A stretch of DNA of 64,000 bases from Warburgia ugandensis (taxonomy: Eukaryota; Streptophyta; Magnoliopsida; Canellales; Canellaceae). Below the pieces are notes generated by a model, which ran no database searches, had not been told where the DNA came from, and saw only the letters and a list, made by a program, of their open reading frames with translations. Made by a program: the position numbers and the translations under genes. The stretch spans positions 76,613,495-76,677,494 of the forward strand of contig CP141127.1 in assembly GCA_035236585.1 (NCBI GenBank). Reading direction: 5' to 3'. Shown here in pieces: positions 39,219 to 54,609 of this stretch; position 1 is the stretch's first letter; each line of letters opens with the position of its first letter.

Positions 39219-40198
39219 AACCAATATGTAAAAACACAATGTTAGCCCCGCCTCTACCAAACCAACTGTGGTGGCAGTAACCTTAACCAGAGCCATAGAC
39301 TCCTGACACATGGTCTTCTTCAATGGTTACACATTTACTTCCTCGGAAATCACTAGACAGGCTTTGCTTACTAATTTAATTAAAAAACTCTTGACATGAT
39401 TCATGTATATCATTGTAATGTGGGTTATGGCTTGGGATTAATTCATAATCTCTATTGAATATTTGAGATTCAATTTGTATTTTGGTAGCGAAGATCACTG
39501 CGATATAGCTAAAGGAGTTCTCAAGTCTTTTTATCAGGCTTCTTAGGCTGGACAGAGTCTGCTATATTCTAATTGCGATTTACCTATTAATGAAGTCATT
39601 ATTTATGCAGAAAATTCCTCAACATTGATATAGTAAACATATGAACTGTTGATGCTGGACTCGAGCATTTAGCCAAGTTTCTTGGGTTCCTTGTCTCACA
39701 ACCAAAAAATTGTGGGTTTAATTCACTGTTTACCTAAAAAGGAAAAACATAAAAATGGAAACCAAATAATTGCATAAGAAAATAGAAAGGACCGGGATAG
39801 GGACGAGGGACTGCACATATGATTCGCCTATTCTTTACTGTTCTTATTCGGTTTTGAAATAGTTTAGTTCTGTAACTTCACCTTCTACTTTCAGTAGTAA
39901 TGTAATTAAAAGATTATTATTATTATTATTGAATAGTGGACACACACACTCAAACAAACACCCTTTGAGGAATTTTGAACTTGCACCATTGCACCACACT
40001 CATGCACCTTGTAATTAAAGATTGTTCATTGGACTGGTTTATCAAAAGATAAAAACTATGGTGAATGACTAATACAATTCCTTGCTACAAATTAGAGATC
40101 TTATGTTGTGGGATTCTTGCCTCATTTTGGAAGTCATATATTTAATAGGATTATTTTCCAAGATGTTGCTTGATTAGAACTCCTCGTGTGGTTTTATG

Positions 40199-41670
40199 AC
40201 CTCACAGCCAATTGTAAGCCTATATAAAGGAGGGTTGCATCAAGTGTCAATCGTCATAAAACCCTTTGGCAAACATAATGACATGAATCTAACATTGACA
40301 TTCCCACAGATTATGGTATTCCCCATAAGCGGCATGTTGCATTGCATTTTGGGTATAGTGAAAAATGGGCAAGGGCTGTTAGAGTGTCCCTTGGAAGTAA
40401 TGTGCCGCATCAGAACCTAGATACAAGGAAAAGTAGGTAGGGGTTCCCACACCATGAGATGTGCATGTGTAAAGAGACTAGCTCAGTGGGATAAGATTCT
40501 TTTTGCCACATGGAATATAGATGATTTGATAGGTAAAATTATGGAGTTAGTAGATACAATGAAACGTAGGAGGGTTAAAATAGTTTTTGTCCAAGAAACC
40601 AAGTGAAAAGAGACTAAAACTAGATAAATAGATAGGTACAACCTCTAGTATATAAGAAAAGGACAATAATAGAAATAGCATAGTAGTTGATAAGGAATTA
40701 AAGGATAAAGTTGTAGGCATTAAAAGAAACAATTATAGAAATATATTAATAAAACTTGTTCGATGAGAGAAGATCATAAAGTGCATATACCCCACAAGTA
40801 GGGTTAGAAGATAGAATCAGGAGATAATTCCAGAAAAATATGGAGGTAGTAATGCAAGAAATTTCTAACACAAGCGGATATTTATAAGAGAATACTTAAA
40901 TGATCATGTAGAAAAAGAAAATAAAGAATATGTTAGGGTATATAGAGGTGTGGTGTTAAGAAAAAAAAGGGATGAGGGAAGCTATCATTGATTTTAGCAA
41001 ATACATACTTTAAGAAGAGGGATGAACACCTACGAACCTTTAAAAGTAGATCATATAAAAGCCAAACAGACTTTTTTCTACTAAACATAATAGAAAGATC
41101 AATGTATAAGGATTACAAAGCGATAATTTAGTGAGAGTATAACCACATAACATAGATTAATGGTTATGGATATTTTCATTTAAGCGATGAAAGAAAAGAA
41201 AAGAAAAGAATTTGATAGGTGAGAATATAATACTATTCATGAACAAGTTAATGGTAGAAGGAAAGTGGAACATTGAAACAAAAGTAAATATCATGTGGAC
41301 TAATATGGCTAAATTCATTAAGAAAGTGACAAAAGATGTTTTAGGACTAAAAGTAAAAGCAACCAATAAAGAAAGTTGGTGGTGGAGTAAAAAAGTGCAA
41401 CAAATTATTGAAGAGAAACATGTGTGTTTTAAAGCATGGTAGAGGACTAGAAATAGTAAAAACTATGAGTAACATAAGAATGCTAAGTGAGTCTAAACTC
41501 AAGGCATATGACAATCTCTATAATAGATTAGGATTAAGAGAAAGTGAGAAAGATGTGTTTAAACTTGCAAAAATAAGAGAACATACGTGTAAAGACTTAG
41601 AATTGTTACATGTATTAAAAGTGATGACCAAAGAGTACTAGTCAAAGATGATGAGATCAATCAAAGGTGG
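40199..41670 (+). mobile_element. RTE-type LINE copy 2, 5' part with endonuclease
   Basis: Starts with the plant RTE leader (CCTATATAAAGGAGGGTTGC). At 40506-40606 the frame reads ATWNIDDLIGKIMELVDTMK, then RRRVKIVFVQETK, the start of the apurinic-type endonuclease domain; a stop replaces the Trp that usually follows. Further on come VDKELKDKVVGIKRN, KFIKKVTKDVLGLK, ESWWWSKKVQ and SKLKAYDNLYNRLG, the linker to reverse transcriptase. The frame is broken by several stops and shifts. It continues for a few tens of bases after solo LTR f (43659-43697). Confidence 0.85.
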
Positions 41671-41675
41671 GAATG

Positions 41676-43658
41676 TGTAACATCCCTAATTTTTAAATCC
41701 CAATGTGAGTGAATTTTGAAAATAAATTGGGATAAAAAGAAAATAGTGAAATTTCAAAATTTTGGAGTTTTATGAGTGAGAAATTTTATAGACATTAAAT
41801 CAAGTGTCAAAACCTTGATATTTGGATTGTACTCGAAAAATGGAATCAAATGACACTGAGAATGCCCAAATAGGAGTTCAGGAGAAAATTTGCCTAATTA
41901 TTTTATAAAAGGACAAAATAGTCATTTGACATGTGGACCCATAGTGCACTGATGTGGGTTCTAGAATTTAGAAAGATCAAAATGGATTAGGAAACATGCT
42001 AATTATGTGAGTAATCGTGATTATCTCACTTAACTAAACTTAAGGCAAAAAGCTCTCTTTCCTAAACACTATTCATCATCATCATCTTCTTCTTCTCAAA
42101 TTCTCCCCTTTTTTTACAATCAAGTGTGATCAGATTTAACTGTGCTCAACACCATAAACGGATTTCACTTTCTTCCACGCAGTTGCAGCGACTGATTGCT
42201 TGAAGAGCATCGCAATTGTGCCTTTTCCCCTCCATCTCTCATTTTTGGGTAAAACCATCAAGATCGGATTTTCCATCAATCTTTAAGGAATGATTCAGTT
42301 TCCTTCTTGTTTTTCCCTTTTATTGGCTTTCCTTCATTACCTTTTATCTTTCCAATACCTAGATTAGGGATTTTATGTGGGTAGGGTTTGAATCTAGGAA
42401 AAATCAAGACATAGTAGAAAACTCATCATAAAGACAACTCAAATGGATGATCTGAATCGTCCATTGGATTTAGTGACCCTCAAAACTTTAGAAACAGTAA
42501 AAATAGAGGAAAAGTTAGATCATTTGGGCTGTAGATGGCACTCAGTAGGGTTTGCTATCATGGGTAGCCCACACTACCAGTCTAGTCCTCACCCATGCAG
42601 ACGGATGATGAGTCGCCTGTTTCAATGTTGGCAGGGAGTGGCAGTCAATAGATCATGTGTTGGTTATCATTACAGCATAGCAGTTCCTTGTATTCCTGTA
42701 CATGGTGTCCTGATCACGAGGGAGTACGTATGCTTGGTTTTCTTGTGAGATTAGGGTGCTGTGACCACTGATGGCTATATGGCATGGTGGTATGAGCTCA
42801 TGATCATTATGGATAGCCAATGTTGACTGAAGGATTATGGGACCTGCATAGTAGGGGTGTGACCACTGATGACTATTCACTAGTTGACGAGTTTAATACC
42901 ATTTAACTTATTTAAACATTCAGTATCTTTATTTGTGATTTAAATTGTGGTTGGACATGATTTGTCATTTCTAAATTTGTTTATAATGTTTATATCTATT
43001 CATAAAGTTTACTTGAGATACTGATTTGGATTTGGACATGATATTTCATGGTTCGATTTATTCATGATATTCATATGAAATTCTTTAAAAATTATATTCT
43101 AAAGTCTTGGATTAATTCCAAGTTAATCATGCAGACTATTGATTATTGATGCATAATGTTTTGTGCATTGAAATGATTATTATATTGTGAAAGCAAATAT
43201 TATATTTTGAATAGCATAAGCATCTTATTTCCCTACCAAGTATTGCTTGCTGAGGCATTGCGTTATTGTTGTAATGCCTTAGATATTGAGAGACAGACAC
43301 AACTGATGAGGAGCCAAATGAGTTGTTGGTTGAGACATCTCAAATGAAGGTATGTTTTTAATTCTACTTGGACTGTACATGTGCATTTGAATTATCTGGA
43401 CTTGATTATATTGTTGTAGGGAATGTGGCTATTAACTGGATGGGTCTTGAAGAAGTAAACTTATTTTGAAAATGTTTACTTGAAAAATGAACTTTTTTTT
43501 TTTTTTTTGAGTTTTGAGTCTCTGGTTGACACTTAGGGTTTTTCTTAAAATGAAATTCATTGAAATTATTTTTTTTATTTTTGTTTTTTTTCAAAAATTA
43601 GGGCCCCACCTTTTGAAAATTTTTGTTTAAAAAGTGTCGAAAAACCTAGGTCGTCACA
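41676..43658 (+). mobile_element. Solo LTR f in the LINE
   Basis: TGTAACATCCC to CCTAGGTCGTCACA, 1983 bp, flanked by GAATG (41671-41675) and GAAAG (43659-43663), one mismatch. The LINE reading (QRW then SYFQK-like) resumes directly after it. Contains the GGCATTG inverted repeat at 43250-43282. Absent from duplication unit 2, so it either came after the duplication or was never part of that copy. Confidence 0.83.
43250..43282 (+). repeat. LTR inverted repeat (GGCATTG hairpin), diverged copy
   Basis: CTGAGGCATTGC, loop, GTAATGCCTTAG. Both arms vary relative to the copy at 7917-7948 but pairing is largely kept with G-T pairs. Confidence 0.7.
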
Positions 43659-43697
43659 GAAAGTTACTTCCAAAAATTGGTAAATGACAATTTTCTT

Positions 43698-44193
43698 AAT
43701 GTTGATGTTGAATAAGAATAAGAAATACTAACTTTATCACATCTATTTCTTCTACTCCCCATTATATGGTGATTCTAAAACATTATATTACCTCATAGTT
43801 CCACTGTCTCCTAAACCAATATGTAAAAGTAGAATGTAAGAATGTTAAGGACCCACCTCTACCAAATTAACTGTGGTGGCCGTAACCTTAACTAGAGGCA
43901 TAAATACTTGGCACTTCTTCAATGATTACACATTTACTTCCCCAAAAACCACTGGTTAATCTTTGCTTACTAATTTAATTTAAAACTCTGGACATGATTC
44001 ATGGATATCATTGTAATGTAGGTGATGGCTTGGGATTAATTCATAATCTCTATTGAATATTTGAGATTCAATTTGTATCTTGCCTAGCAGAGATCACTAT
44101 GTGCAGTATGTAGACACACGCACGCACGCGCGTGCGCACACACACACAATAACTGTAATTTCAGTTATTTGATGCAGGTGCAAGGAGTAAGTG

Positions 44194-44224
<31 letters not shown>

Positions 44225-45790
44225 TTCATTCATTCATTTTCAAGTGATTTGGTCTCTAATGCTCCCTCTATATCCATTGACATAATCATAGAAGCCCTTC
44301 AGCTAAAGGATGTTTGGAGTCTTTTTTATTAGGCTTCTTATGCTAGGCAAGGTTTGTCATATTATAATTGTAATTTTCCTATTAATGAAGTCACCATTTA
44401 TACAAAAAATTCCTAAATATTGATATGTTTAGGAAACAAATGAAATGTTTATGCTAGATTCAACCATTAAGCCAAGTTTCTTGTATGCCTTGTCTCACAA
44501 CCAAGAGGTTGCAAGTTTAAGTCACGGTTTACCTACCAGAAAAGAAAAGAAGAAGAAGGAAATCGCCTAACTGCATAAGTAGCATATATTTGTAAATAAA
44601 AGGGACCACGATAGGAACGAGTGATTGAACATATGATTCACCTATTCTTTAAAGTTCTTATTTCGTTTTGAAATTGTTTAGAAGTGTTGTAAGTTAAACT
44701 CCTACTTTCAATAGTAATGTAATTAAAAAGACTTTTTCATTTTTCATTTTTTTAAATGATGGACACAATCACTTTGAGGAGTTTTGAACTTGTACTGCTA
44801 CACCGCACTTATGCACCTTGTAGTTAAAAGATTGTTCACTAGACTAGTTTATCAGTGATAAAAAACTATGGTGAATCACTAGCACTTAAAGATACAATTC
44901 CTTGCTACAAATTAGAGCTCTTATGTTGTGGGATTTTTTCCTCATTTTGGAAGTCATATATTTAACAAGATCATTTTCCAAGATGTTACTTGAGTAGAAC
45001 TTTGGCTGTGTGGTTTTATAACCTCACTGCTGGTCCCAAGCCTAAATAAAGGAGGAGGGTTGCACTAGGGGCTAGCCGGGGTAAAGTCTTATGGAAAACA
45101 CAATGATATGAATTTGACATTGACATTCACTTAGGCTAGGGTGTTCCCCATAAGCCACACACTACATAGGATCTTGAGTGCAATGGAAAATGAAGAAGGA
45201 CTGTTAGGGCGTTCCCCCAACTCACTACATTGGATCTTGGGTGAAGTGGAAAATGGGAAATGGGAAATGGGCAAGGGCTGCTAGATTGTTCCCTCAAAAG
45301 AGATGTGCTGCATCAAAGCCTAGATGCAATGGAAAGTAGGTTGGGGTTCCCATGTCGTTCGAGATATGCACTGGTAAAGAGATTAGCTCAGACAGATACG
45401 ATTTGTTTAGCCACACAGATGTTGTAGGAGTATGTCATGGTAAAAAGCAACCAGTAAAGAAAACTCAAAAGTGGAGTGACAAAGTGCAATAATTTATTGA
45501 AGAGACATGGGTGTGTTTTAAAGCTTGGCAAAGGACTAGAAATAGTAATAACTTTGAGCAATATAAGAATGCTAAAAAGGTTACTAAGAGAGTAGTAAGT
45601 GAGTCTAAACTCAAGGCATATGAGGATCTCTATAATAGATTAGGATTAAGAGAAAGTGAGAAAGATGTGTTCAAACTAGCAAAAATAATAGAACAAAAGA
45701 GTAAAGACTTACACATGTTAAATGCATTAAAAGTGATGACCAAAGACTACTAGTTAAAGATGATGAGATCAATCAAAGGTGGAAAAGTTA
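43698..45790 (+). repeat. Tandem segmental duplication, unit 2
   Basis: Second copy of the 39105 onward segment, moderately diverged, with (CA)n tracts at 44116-44225 that are absent from unit 1. Its LINE part lacks roughly 0.8 kb corresponding to the endonuclease region (about 40520-41355 in unit 1). Confidence 0.8.
44104..44226 (+). repeat. (CA)n tracts
   Basis: Two short CA-rich runs, about 44116-44149 (with CGCA variants) and 44197-44223, separated by unique DNA. Confidence 0.85.
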
Positions 45791-45988
45791 AAAAAATTGC
45801 TAAATTACAATTGTCCTGTAAATATAGAACTTGAAAGTACCATAAACCCAAATAACATTGGACTATATAGATATGACCGAAGGATTAGGATACCTAAAGT
45901 GAAAGAGGCATTGAAAATGATGAAATCAGGAAAGGCCCTAGGGCCAATGGTATATCTATAGAGTTTTGAAAGTATATGAGAGATATAA
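45010..45988 (+). mobile_element. RTE-type LINE copy 3, part before the CACTA element
   Basis: Leader block (AAATAAAGGAGGAGGGTTGC), then FIEETWVCFKAWQRTR, SKLKAYEDLYNRLGLRESEK, and KVKEALKMMKSGKALGP (the KxGKAxGPDG block before reverse transcriptase). The reading runs to a FWKYMRDI-like end at 45988 and resumes at 54610 with WCSLVDKVF. It is part of duplication unit 2 and carries an internal deletion and stops. Confidence 0.85.
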
Positions 45989-46014
45989 CACTACTAGACA
46001 TGGGGCTTTTAAAG
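45989..46014 (+). repeat. CACTA left terminal inverted repeat
   Basis: 26 bp starting CACTACTAG and ending CTTTTAAAG. Confidence 0.8.
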
Positions 46015-46585
46015 TTTGTTAAAAGGGATAATTGAAGTCGCTTAAGAAGTGACTTTTATCGAGTCGACTTGGAAAGTCGACAACTTTTAAAGTCTCTTGG
46101 GTAAATGACTTTAAAAATCAAGGACCCTTGAAGTCGATTGAACAAACTACTTTAAAAGTCACAAACTTTTGAAGTAATTTAGTATAAGCAGACTTTTGAA
46201 GTTGTTTTGCCCTAAGCGACTTCAAAAGTCCAACTTTTTTGAAGCATTTTTGAAGTTGGTTACACTAAATGACTTCAAAAGTTAGAACTTTTGAAGTCTC
46301 TTAGGCTAAGCAACTTCAAAACTTACAAACTTTTGAAGTCGCTTATCTCTAAATGGCTTCAAAAGCAACTTCAAAAGTTGGAGACTTTTGAAGTTGTTTT
46401 GCCCTAAGCGACTTCAAAAGTCCAACTTTTTTGAAGCATTTTTGAAGTTGGTTACACTAACTGACTTCAAAAGTCGCTTATCTCTAAATGGCTTCTCCCT
46501 AAACAACTTTAAAAGTCACCTAGCCCTAAATGACTTGAAAAGTCTTAACTTTTGAAGTTGTTTAGGGCTAAACAACTTTAATTTT
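46015..46585. repeat. CACTA left subterminal repeat zone
   Basis: Dense repeats of a motif of the kind ACTTTTGAAGTCGCTTA and its complement, many forming perfect or near-perfect dyads such as GACTTTTGAAGTC. In En/Spm such subterminal motifs are bound by TNPA. The unit is AAGTC-rich and differs from the classic En motif. Confidence 0.8.
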
Positions 46586-47639
46586 TTATTTTTATTTTTT
46601 TTTCAATTTTCTTCCTGAGCACTGCCACCTATATACAATTGAATGGGAAACATCCTATGTACATCTAATACTTCAAACAATCTTTATAAACATGAAAAAC
46701 CTATTCTAATATACCATGCATCCACTTCTTACTACAATATTAGTTGTATACATTGAATAATAAATATCATATATACTTGATACTTCAATCTCTATGAACA
46801 TAAAAAACCAACATTCACTACAACATACATCCACATCTTTCTTGATACACTACCACCTATGTATGCATTGAATAACAAACATTATATACACATGATACTT
46901 CAAACAATCTTTATAAAATAAAAAACCAACATCCAATACAACATGCGTCCACATCTTTCTTGATACATTGAATCTTTCTTACAATATAACACCTAATACA
47001 TCTATAATGAGTACAAAACATCCAAACTCATCATTATGCATCCGCATTTATCTTGAAAATACTTTGTAAAAGAAACTTCCACATATGCATTCTCTATAAC
47101 ATCCACATTCACTTTATTTGTAAATATATACACATTCGCATTTACTTTCACACTTTAAGTAACCCGCTCATTTATCATCTTATAAAAGTTATATAATTCA
47201 ATGAATATATTAAAAACCAACCACCACATATTCACTTCATGCACAAGCTCCAAATTCACTTTATCCATACTCATTTATTCCCACACTCTAAGTTTCCACT
47301 CATACATTGCTTAAATATATATATATATATCAAAGAAAATAATAAAAATTAAAAGAACACATACAAGTGAATGAAAAAAAAAAATTTATTAAGTATTTTA
47401 GGTTCATGTAGTTACTCCAAGTGATCTAATTGAAACTCATTACATACTTAGCTCATTCAGTTCGTATTTCATTGATATTTACTTTAGAGTAACTCTTCTT
47501 GTTTGCCTACTCAGAAAAGCATAACAACTTGTAATAAAACATATTTAATTAAGGTCACACTTTTTAGCTAGATCTATAGAAACTATACAAAAATATAAGA
47601 TTATGAAAAGTAAAAGGTGTCATGTATTTTTTAAATAGG
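46586..47639. other. CACTA internal non-coding DNA
   Basis: AT-rich with loose repeats of a CATACATCCACATCTT type (46720-47280). No coding sequence was recognised. Confidence 0.5.
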
Positions 47640-48211
47640 AGATAGGAATACTATTGAATATGAGGGTCCTCATGTATCTTAGGACATAGCACTCACACTC
47701 TCAATCATAATGTTGTTTAGGGCATTGTACAATAGGGACAACAAAAAAGAACCCATAAATATCATTTATAGTATTATAGGTTTAATTAGTTGTAACTTAG
47801 AGTAATTAACCATTTCCTATAACTTGACATTCTTCCAAGTGACTTTTGGTAGTTGTACAGTCTCGATCGTATTAGCCCATTCGAACAGCACTCTACAAAT
47901 TTAAATTTCAAATGTATTATAGATGAATAATAAATTACTTATCTACATATAATATATGAAAAAATAAAAGCTTACTTATTTATAATTTCTATGAGGGTGG
48001 GATGGATGTGCGATCCATAAGAATAAAAACAGAAAGCATGCCCACCTTGCACATCCAAAACAAGCAGCATCCAATGAGACCTACATAAACAGTCATACGA
48101 ATTGTAATGAAAGTTGACAGTCCCTAAGTATATAATAAGTTGGCAAGAAAATAAGAAAATTAATACTTACCTACTATTATAAGGAATCATGAAGCCTTGT
48201 CCCTAAGAGTA
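47640..48211 (-). pseudogene. C48 (Ulp1-like) protease domain, CACTA-borne
   Basis: On the minus strand, pieces read GFMIPYNS (about 48171-48205), then SHWMLLVLDVQGGHAFCF (47976-48080), then VLFEWANTIETVQLPKVTW (47822-47892), then IVQCPKQHYD-stop-ECECYVLRYM (about 47640-47740). The first three join through GT-AG introns in matching phase (AG/G and AA/A). PYNxxxHW (catalytic His) and ECxxYVxRYM (catalytic Cys) are hallmarks of C48 proteases carried by plant CACTA elements. A stop lies just before the Cys block and ECE replaces the usual ECG. The region follows the TNP1-like gene on the same strand, probably as its C-terminal part. Confidence 0.68.
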
Positions 48212-48829
48212 ATGAAAGAGGCCTAGTAAAATATCCTAAATATGCCTCTCTGTTAGCCATTGCTCCAACGCTCTAGAAATGATGCCAGGGTTAAGGAATT
48301 GATAAGTGTACCCTCACCTTCAAAAGGGCTAGTCGCATCATTCAAGAAGTTGTATAAAAGAAATAATTATTACTTATGCCATGAAAATATAACATGTAAA
48401 TGTAAATATTTTATAAGGAAGTATGTGCATATATCCCATGGAGACAATGTGAGGGTACTCTAGTTGATACCATAGGCAAACTTGTAATAGGTCCTCTACT
48501 ATAAGTGACACTTCAACAATGTCCTCCCAAGCACGCCCTGCTTGTTTCGTACAGGATTGACTACCATATTGTTGTTAATAAGATTGTACATTAACCTTAG
48601 GAATGGAGGCGTGTTAGGTGGGACTTTCACACACTCCTTAGACAGTTGCGTAAAAGATGTAAAAAAATTTAACTAAATAATATTAATCAATGAAGAGGAC
48701 TTAATTTATGATAAAAAAAACAAAGATATATACAAGTATTTATTCAATTGGTGCAGTAGTGTAAAGGCATCCGACCTCAATGTCGCATGTTATTGCTGAT
48801 TAACAGTATAAAGTTATTAAATAATTAAT

Positions 48830-50590
48830 TGAGGTTTCTAGCTAGAAAATATTGATGAGGAAGATAGTATTATAAGATACATACCATAGATCTCTATGAA
48901 AATGACTAGTGCCTCTGGCCAAGCTACTTGATATACAACTGCCTGCCCAATGGTTAAAATATTTTTCATTTCTAATGGGAATGGTAAGTGGGCATTAACA
49001 TTCAAAGCCATGATAATGGACACTTGTTTAATATGTGGTGGCATACTAATTTTATGCAAAACGTTCAATTCATGCTCATAGCATGAACCAACTACCACGA
49101 TGCTTTGACGGGAATCTAAGACCAACAAACATTGACCCACCTGCAAATGAAATATATAATAGAAAGGTTAAGATAGAGAATTATTATAAAAGGACAATGA
49201 AAATTTCTACTTAGATATTTTTCATTTCTAGGTGGGAATTTCCTCTTGGGTGGGAAACTACAGCTTGCATTTGATGGATGTACATGTGTTGTGAGAATTA
49301 TGTGCAAGGGATGGTGTAACAATAATCAAACCTCCCTCACACAATTGACGAAATATATTAGCCTTAATTTTCTCAACGAGCTTATTATAAGCCTCCTCAT
49401 CATCTTGAACTGTAGGTAAAGGTCTCTTACCAAAGAATTTAGAAGGAACAACACCATGACCCATTCCCTTAACTCGACTAGGGTAGTCCTTCTTATTGCC
49501 CATATCCTTATACAGGATGTCCTCGTTAGCAGTGCTACTTAAAGTTCCCATAGTTGTGCTTTCTTGAGTAAGAATGTACTATAAAATTTAATTAGAAAGT
49601 CATGATCATGTCATCTAATTAATTGTATAAAATTTATAGATAGGTGAAACCACTTAATAGGTAAGAAGCAATTTCCATAGTACTTTCATCTGAGAACTTG
49701 TTGCTAGTACGACCCACCGAATGCACCATCTTCTAAAGAATGGAGCAATTAATGGGTTTCGTAGTCCTAGCTTTTTTTTGCTGTCAAGCAAAGACACTAT
49801 AGTTAGAGAACAACATGTATATACTATAATAACATTAAATTAAAACAGTAAATTGTCATAGATGTTTACTTCATGCTCTTTTAAATGAGTGTAGGCCAAA
49901 TTGGATAGTCGGTGCGGCATATTTGTTTCATGCACCTTTCTTCCCCTTGCACTCTTTGCCGGCATATTTGTACATGTGTGATCAAGTGTAATAATTGGAT
50001 GTTACATTCAATTAATTAAATAAAATATCATTTTTGCACAGACCTCAAATTCGACGGAGGTGTGATTTTGTACAAATGCATTCCAAACTTCCTTGTTAAT
50101 GACTTCAAAGTAAATGATAGGCATTGTATATAGCCTCAACGAATCATTGACATGTGGAGCTATGAAATTGCAAACAAGGTAGTTCTTCCATTTTCTCCAT
50201 TGCTTACCGGTCCCTTGTAAAGCACACATCTTCTTGTCATCAAGCATGTCAAAGGCAGTCTGCAAAGTACACAACAAATTATTATATTTGAAAAATAAGG
50301 GCAGTTATACATTATATAATACATGTACTTAACGTTTACATACTTTCACCATTTTTCATATTGAATATTTTGTTAAGGATGGCACAAGTCTCCAATCTCT
50401 TACCCTTTATTGTTGTATTGGACATTTTCTTTAATTCCCTTAGAATTTTTTCTTGATAAACTTTTCCACAGTTGTTCACCCTCTGCCCTTTCTCTTTGGA
50501 GTAGTGCTCATGCTGGCCTCTTGTTCATGCTCTTCATTGTCATCGTAATCTTCATTTTGATGTTCTTGCCATTTCATCATTACTATAAAG
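48830..50590 (-). pseudogene. TNP1-like (Ptta/En/Spm) transposon gene, decayed
   Basis: Minus-strand exon-like pieces in order: 50479-50580 (MKWQEHQNEDYDDNEEHEQE, acidic start), about 50340-50430 (GKRLETCAILNKIF), 50044-50259 (KQWRKWKNYLVCNFI ... VINKEVWNAFVQNHTS), 49332-49551 (SRVKGMGHGVVPSKFFGKRP), 48838-49140 (HIKQVSIIMALNVNAHLPFP, then VAWPEALVI). The WRKWK/W-x-x-F-V block, the RVKGMG block and the LPFP ... VAWP block are characteristic of the plant En/Spm TNP1-like family. The 50044-50259 piece has good splice sites (TTTGCAG at its start, GAG/GTCTGT at its end). No continuous reading frame was demonstrated. Confidence 0.72.
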
Positions 50591-50749
50591 AAGAACACAA
50601 TGACATTAGAACAATGACATAAAAAAAGGCCATGTAATTCACTTAAAGAAAACAAATTGACATGACAGATGTGGTAAACAAACCAAAACCAAATCAGATA
50701 AAACATGCATGAAAATAGAAAATTTCTAAAGCATAAATAAAACATGCAT

Positions 50750-53279
<2,530 letters not shown>

Positions 53280-53480
53280 TTAAAATAGACTTGTAAAATT
53301 GAAGTCGTTTGTTGTAAACGACTATAAAAGTTTGCACTTTTAAAGTCGTTTAACTGTAAACAACTTTTAAAGTCTGCACTTTTAAAGTCATTTTATAGTT
53401 GTTTAGCTATAAATGACATTTAAAGTCCACACTTTTAAAGTCATTTACAATAAATGACTTTAAAAATTTAAAATTTTTTA
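53280..53480. repeat. CACTA inner cluster of AAGTC repeats
   Basis: Five to six dyads of the GACTTTAAAAGTC kind, separated by TTTAGCTGTAAACAAC-like spacers. They lie about 1.1 kb inside the right end. Confidence 0.75.
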
Positions 53481-54189
53481 CTTTAAATATATATATTTGT
53501 ACATTACAATATCTTACATAAATGCACAATGAAACCGATTTTACACACATGAACATAAATAATATATATACATAAACAAACACACGAACAAGGAAGTCAA
53601 ATTATTTTTAGTTACATCTAATGTTACATATTATTAGATCTTATTAATACAAGATCAAAGAACAAATCTGCTATTTTTCATCAAAATCTAGCCTCTTAGT
53701 ATTCAAATGACACCCTTTCTATGGAGAGAGAGAGTGTGTGACCTACAATTTTCTTGTCCAAAAGTTGATGTTATAACCACCACTCTTCGTCTAACCCTAA
53801 TTTTGGATGAGAACCACAAATCATAATGTTCTCCCTTTCTCCAATAGTGAGGATTAGAGGGAGAAGCAATTGTCATTTGCAATGAAATCATACAATTTTT
53901 GCAAAATCAAGACAATCTAACACACTTATTAACCCCATCATTTATAATGAGAAAACCTACATGATCTCAAAATGAAAATAGAGAGAGTTAGTAATAAGAA
54001 AGTAATTTGTGATCAAAAGAAGTTATGGTTTACTTATAGTTTTTTTCATGATAAAAACAATCAAAATATCTAAAATGGAAAGCAAGAAGGGAAAAAGAGA
54101 GAAGCATAAGGACTAGAGGAGAAAGCCATCATGCCACTAGTGAGAAGAAGTGCATATAAGAAAATTTGATACATGGTCAGCTATTTATA

Positions 54190-54583
54190 AATGAACAAGG
54201 ACTTTAGAAGTCATTTAGTGCTAAATGACTTTAAAAAATAGTAACTTTTGAAGTTGTGTAGAACTAAATAGCTTCAAAATTATACACGGGAATGGACTTT
54301 TAAAGTCATTTGACTCAAGCGTTTTCAAAAGTAAAATGACTTTAAAAGTCCATTCTAGCATAAAATACCTTCAGCCAAATTTATTGGTATACTTTTGAAG
54401 TTGTTTAGAACTAAATGATTTTAAAAGTCCTTCCCGCGAAAAGATTCCTCTTTGAACCATACTTTTAAAGTCATTTGCAATTAAATGACTTCTTAAGTCT
54501 ACATTTTTAAAGTAGTTTATTTCTAACTGACTTGTAAAATAATTATGCAATCGATGGTCAATATATCAACTTATTTATGCTGA
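54190..54583. repeat. CACTA right subterminal repeat zone
   Basis: Same motif family as the left zone (GACTTTAGAAGTCATTTAG and variants) in both orientations. Confidence 0.8.
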
Positions 54584-54609
54584 CTTTAAAAGCCTCATGT
54601 GTAGTAATG
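54584..54609 (-). repeat. CACTA right terminal inverted repeat
   Basis: Minus-strand reading CATTACTACACATGAGGC, ending CTTTTAAAG. Confidence 0.8.

Larger units (their letters stand above)
39105..43697 (+). repeat. Tandem segmental duplication, unit 1
   Basis: From the defensin-like gene's 3' flank through an RTE LINE fragment, interrupted by solo LTR f. The same order (TGTTGAAT-AAGAATAAG, CACTGTCTC, ACTGTGGTGGC, then the LINE 5' region) recurs in unit 2 from about 43698. The junction is inside the LINE, at AAATGACAATTTTC / TTAATGTTGATG. Confidence 0.8.

Noticed and set aside
46015-46585. Regular short repeats resembling a CRISPR-like or satellite array
   Set aside because: Spacing is irregular, both orientations are mixed, and the same motif lies at the other end of one transposon: subterminal CACTA repeats.
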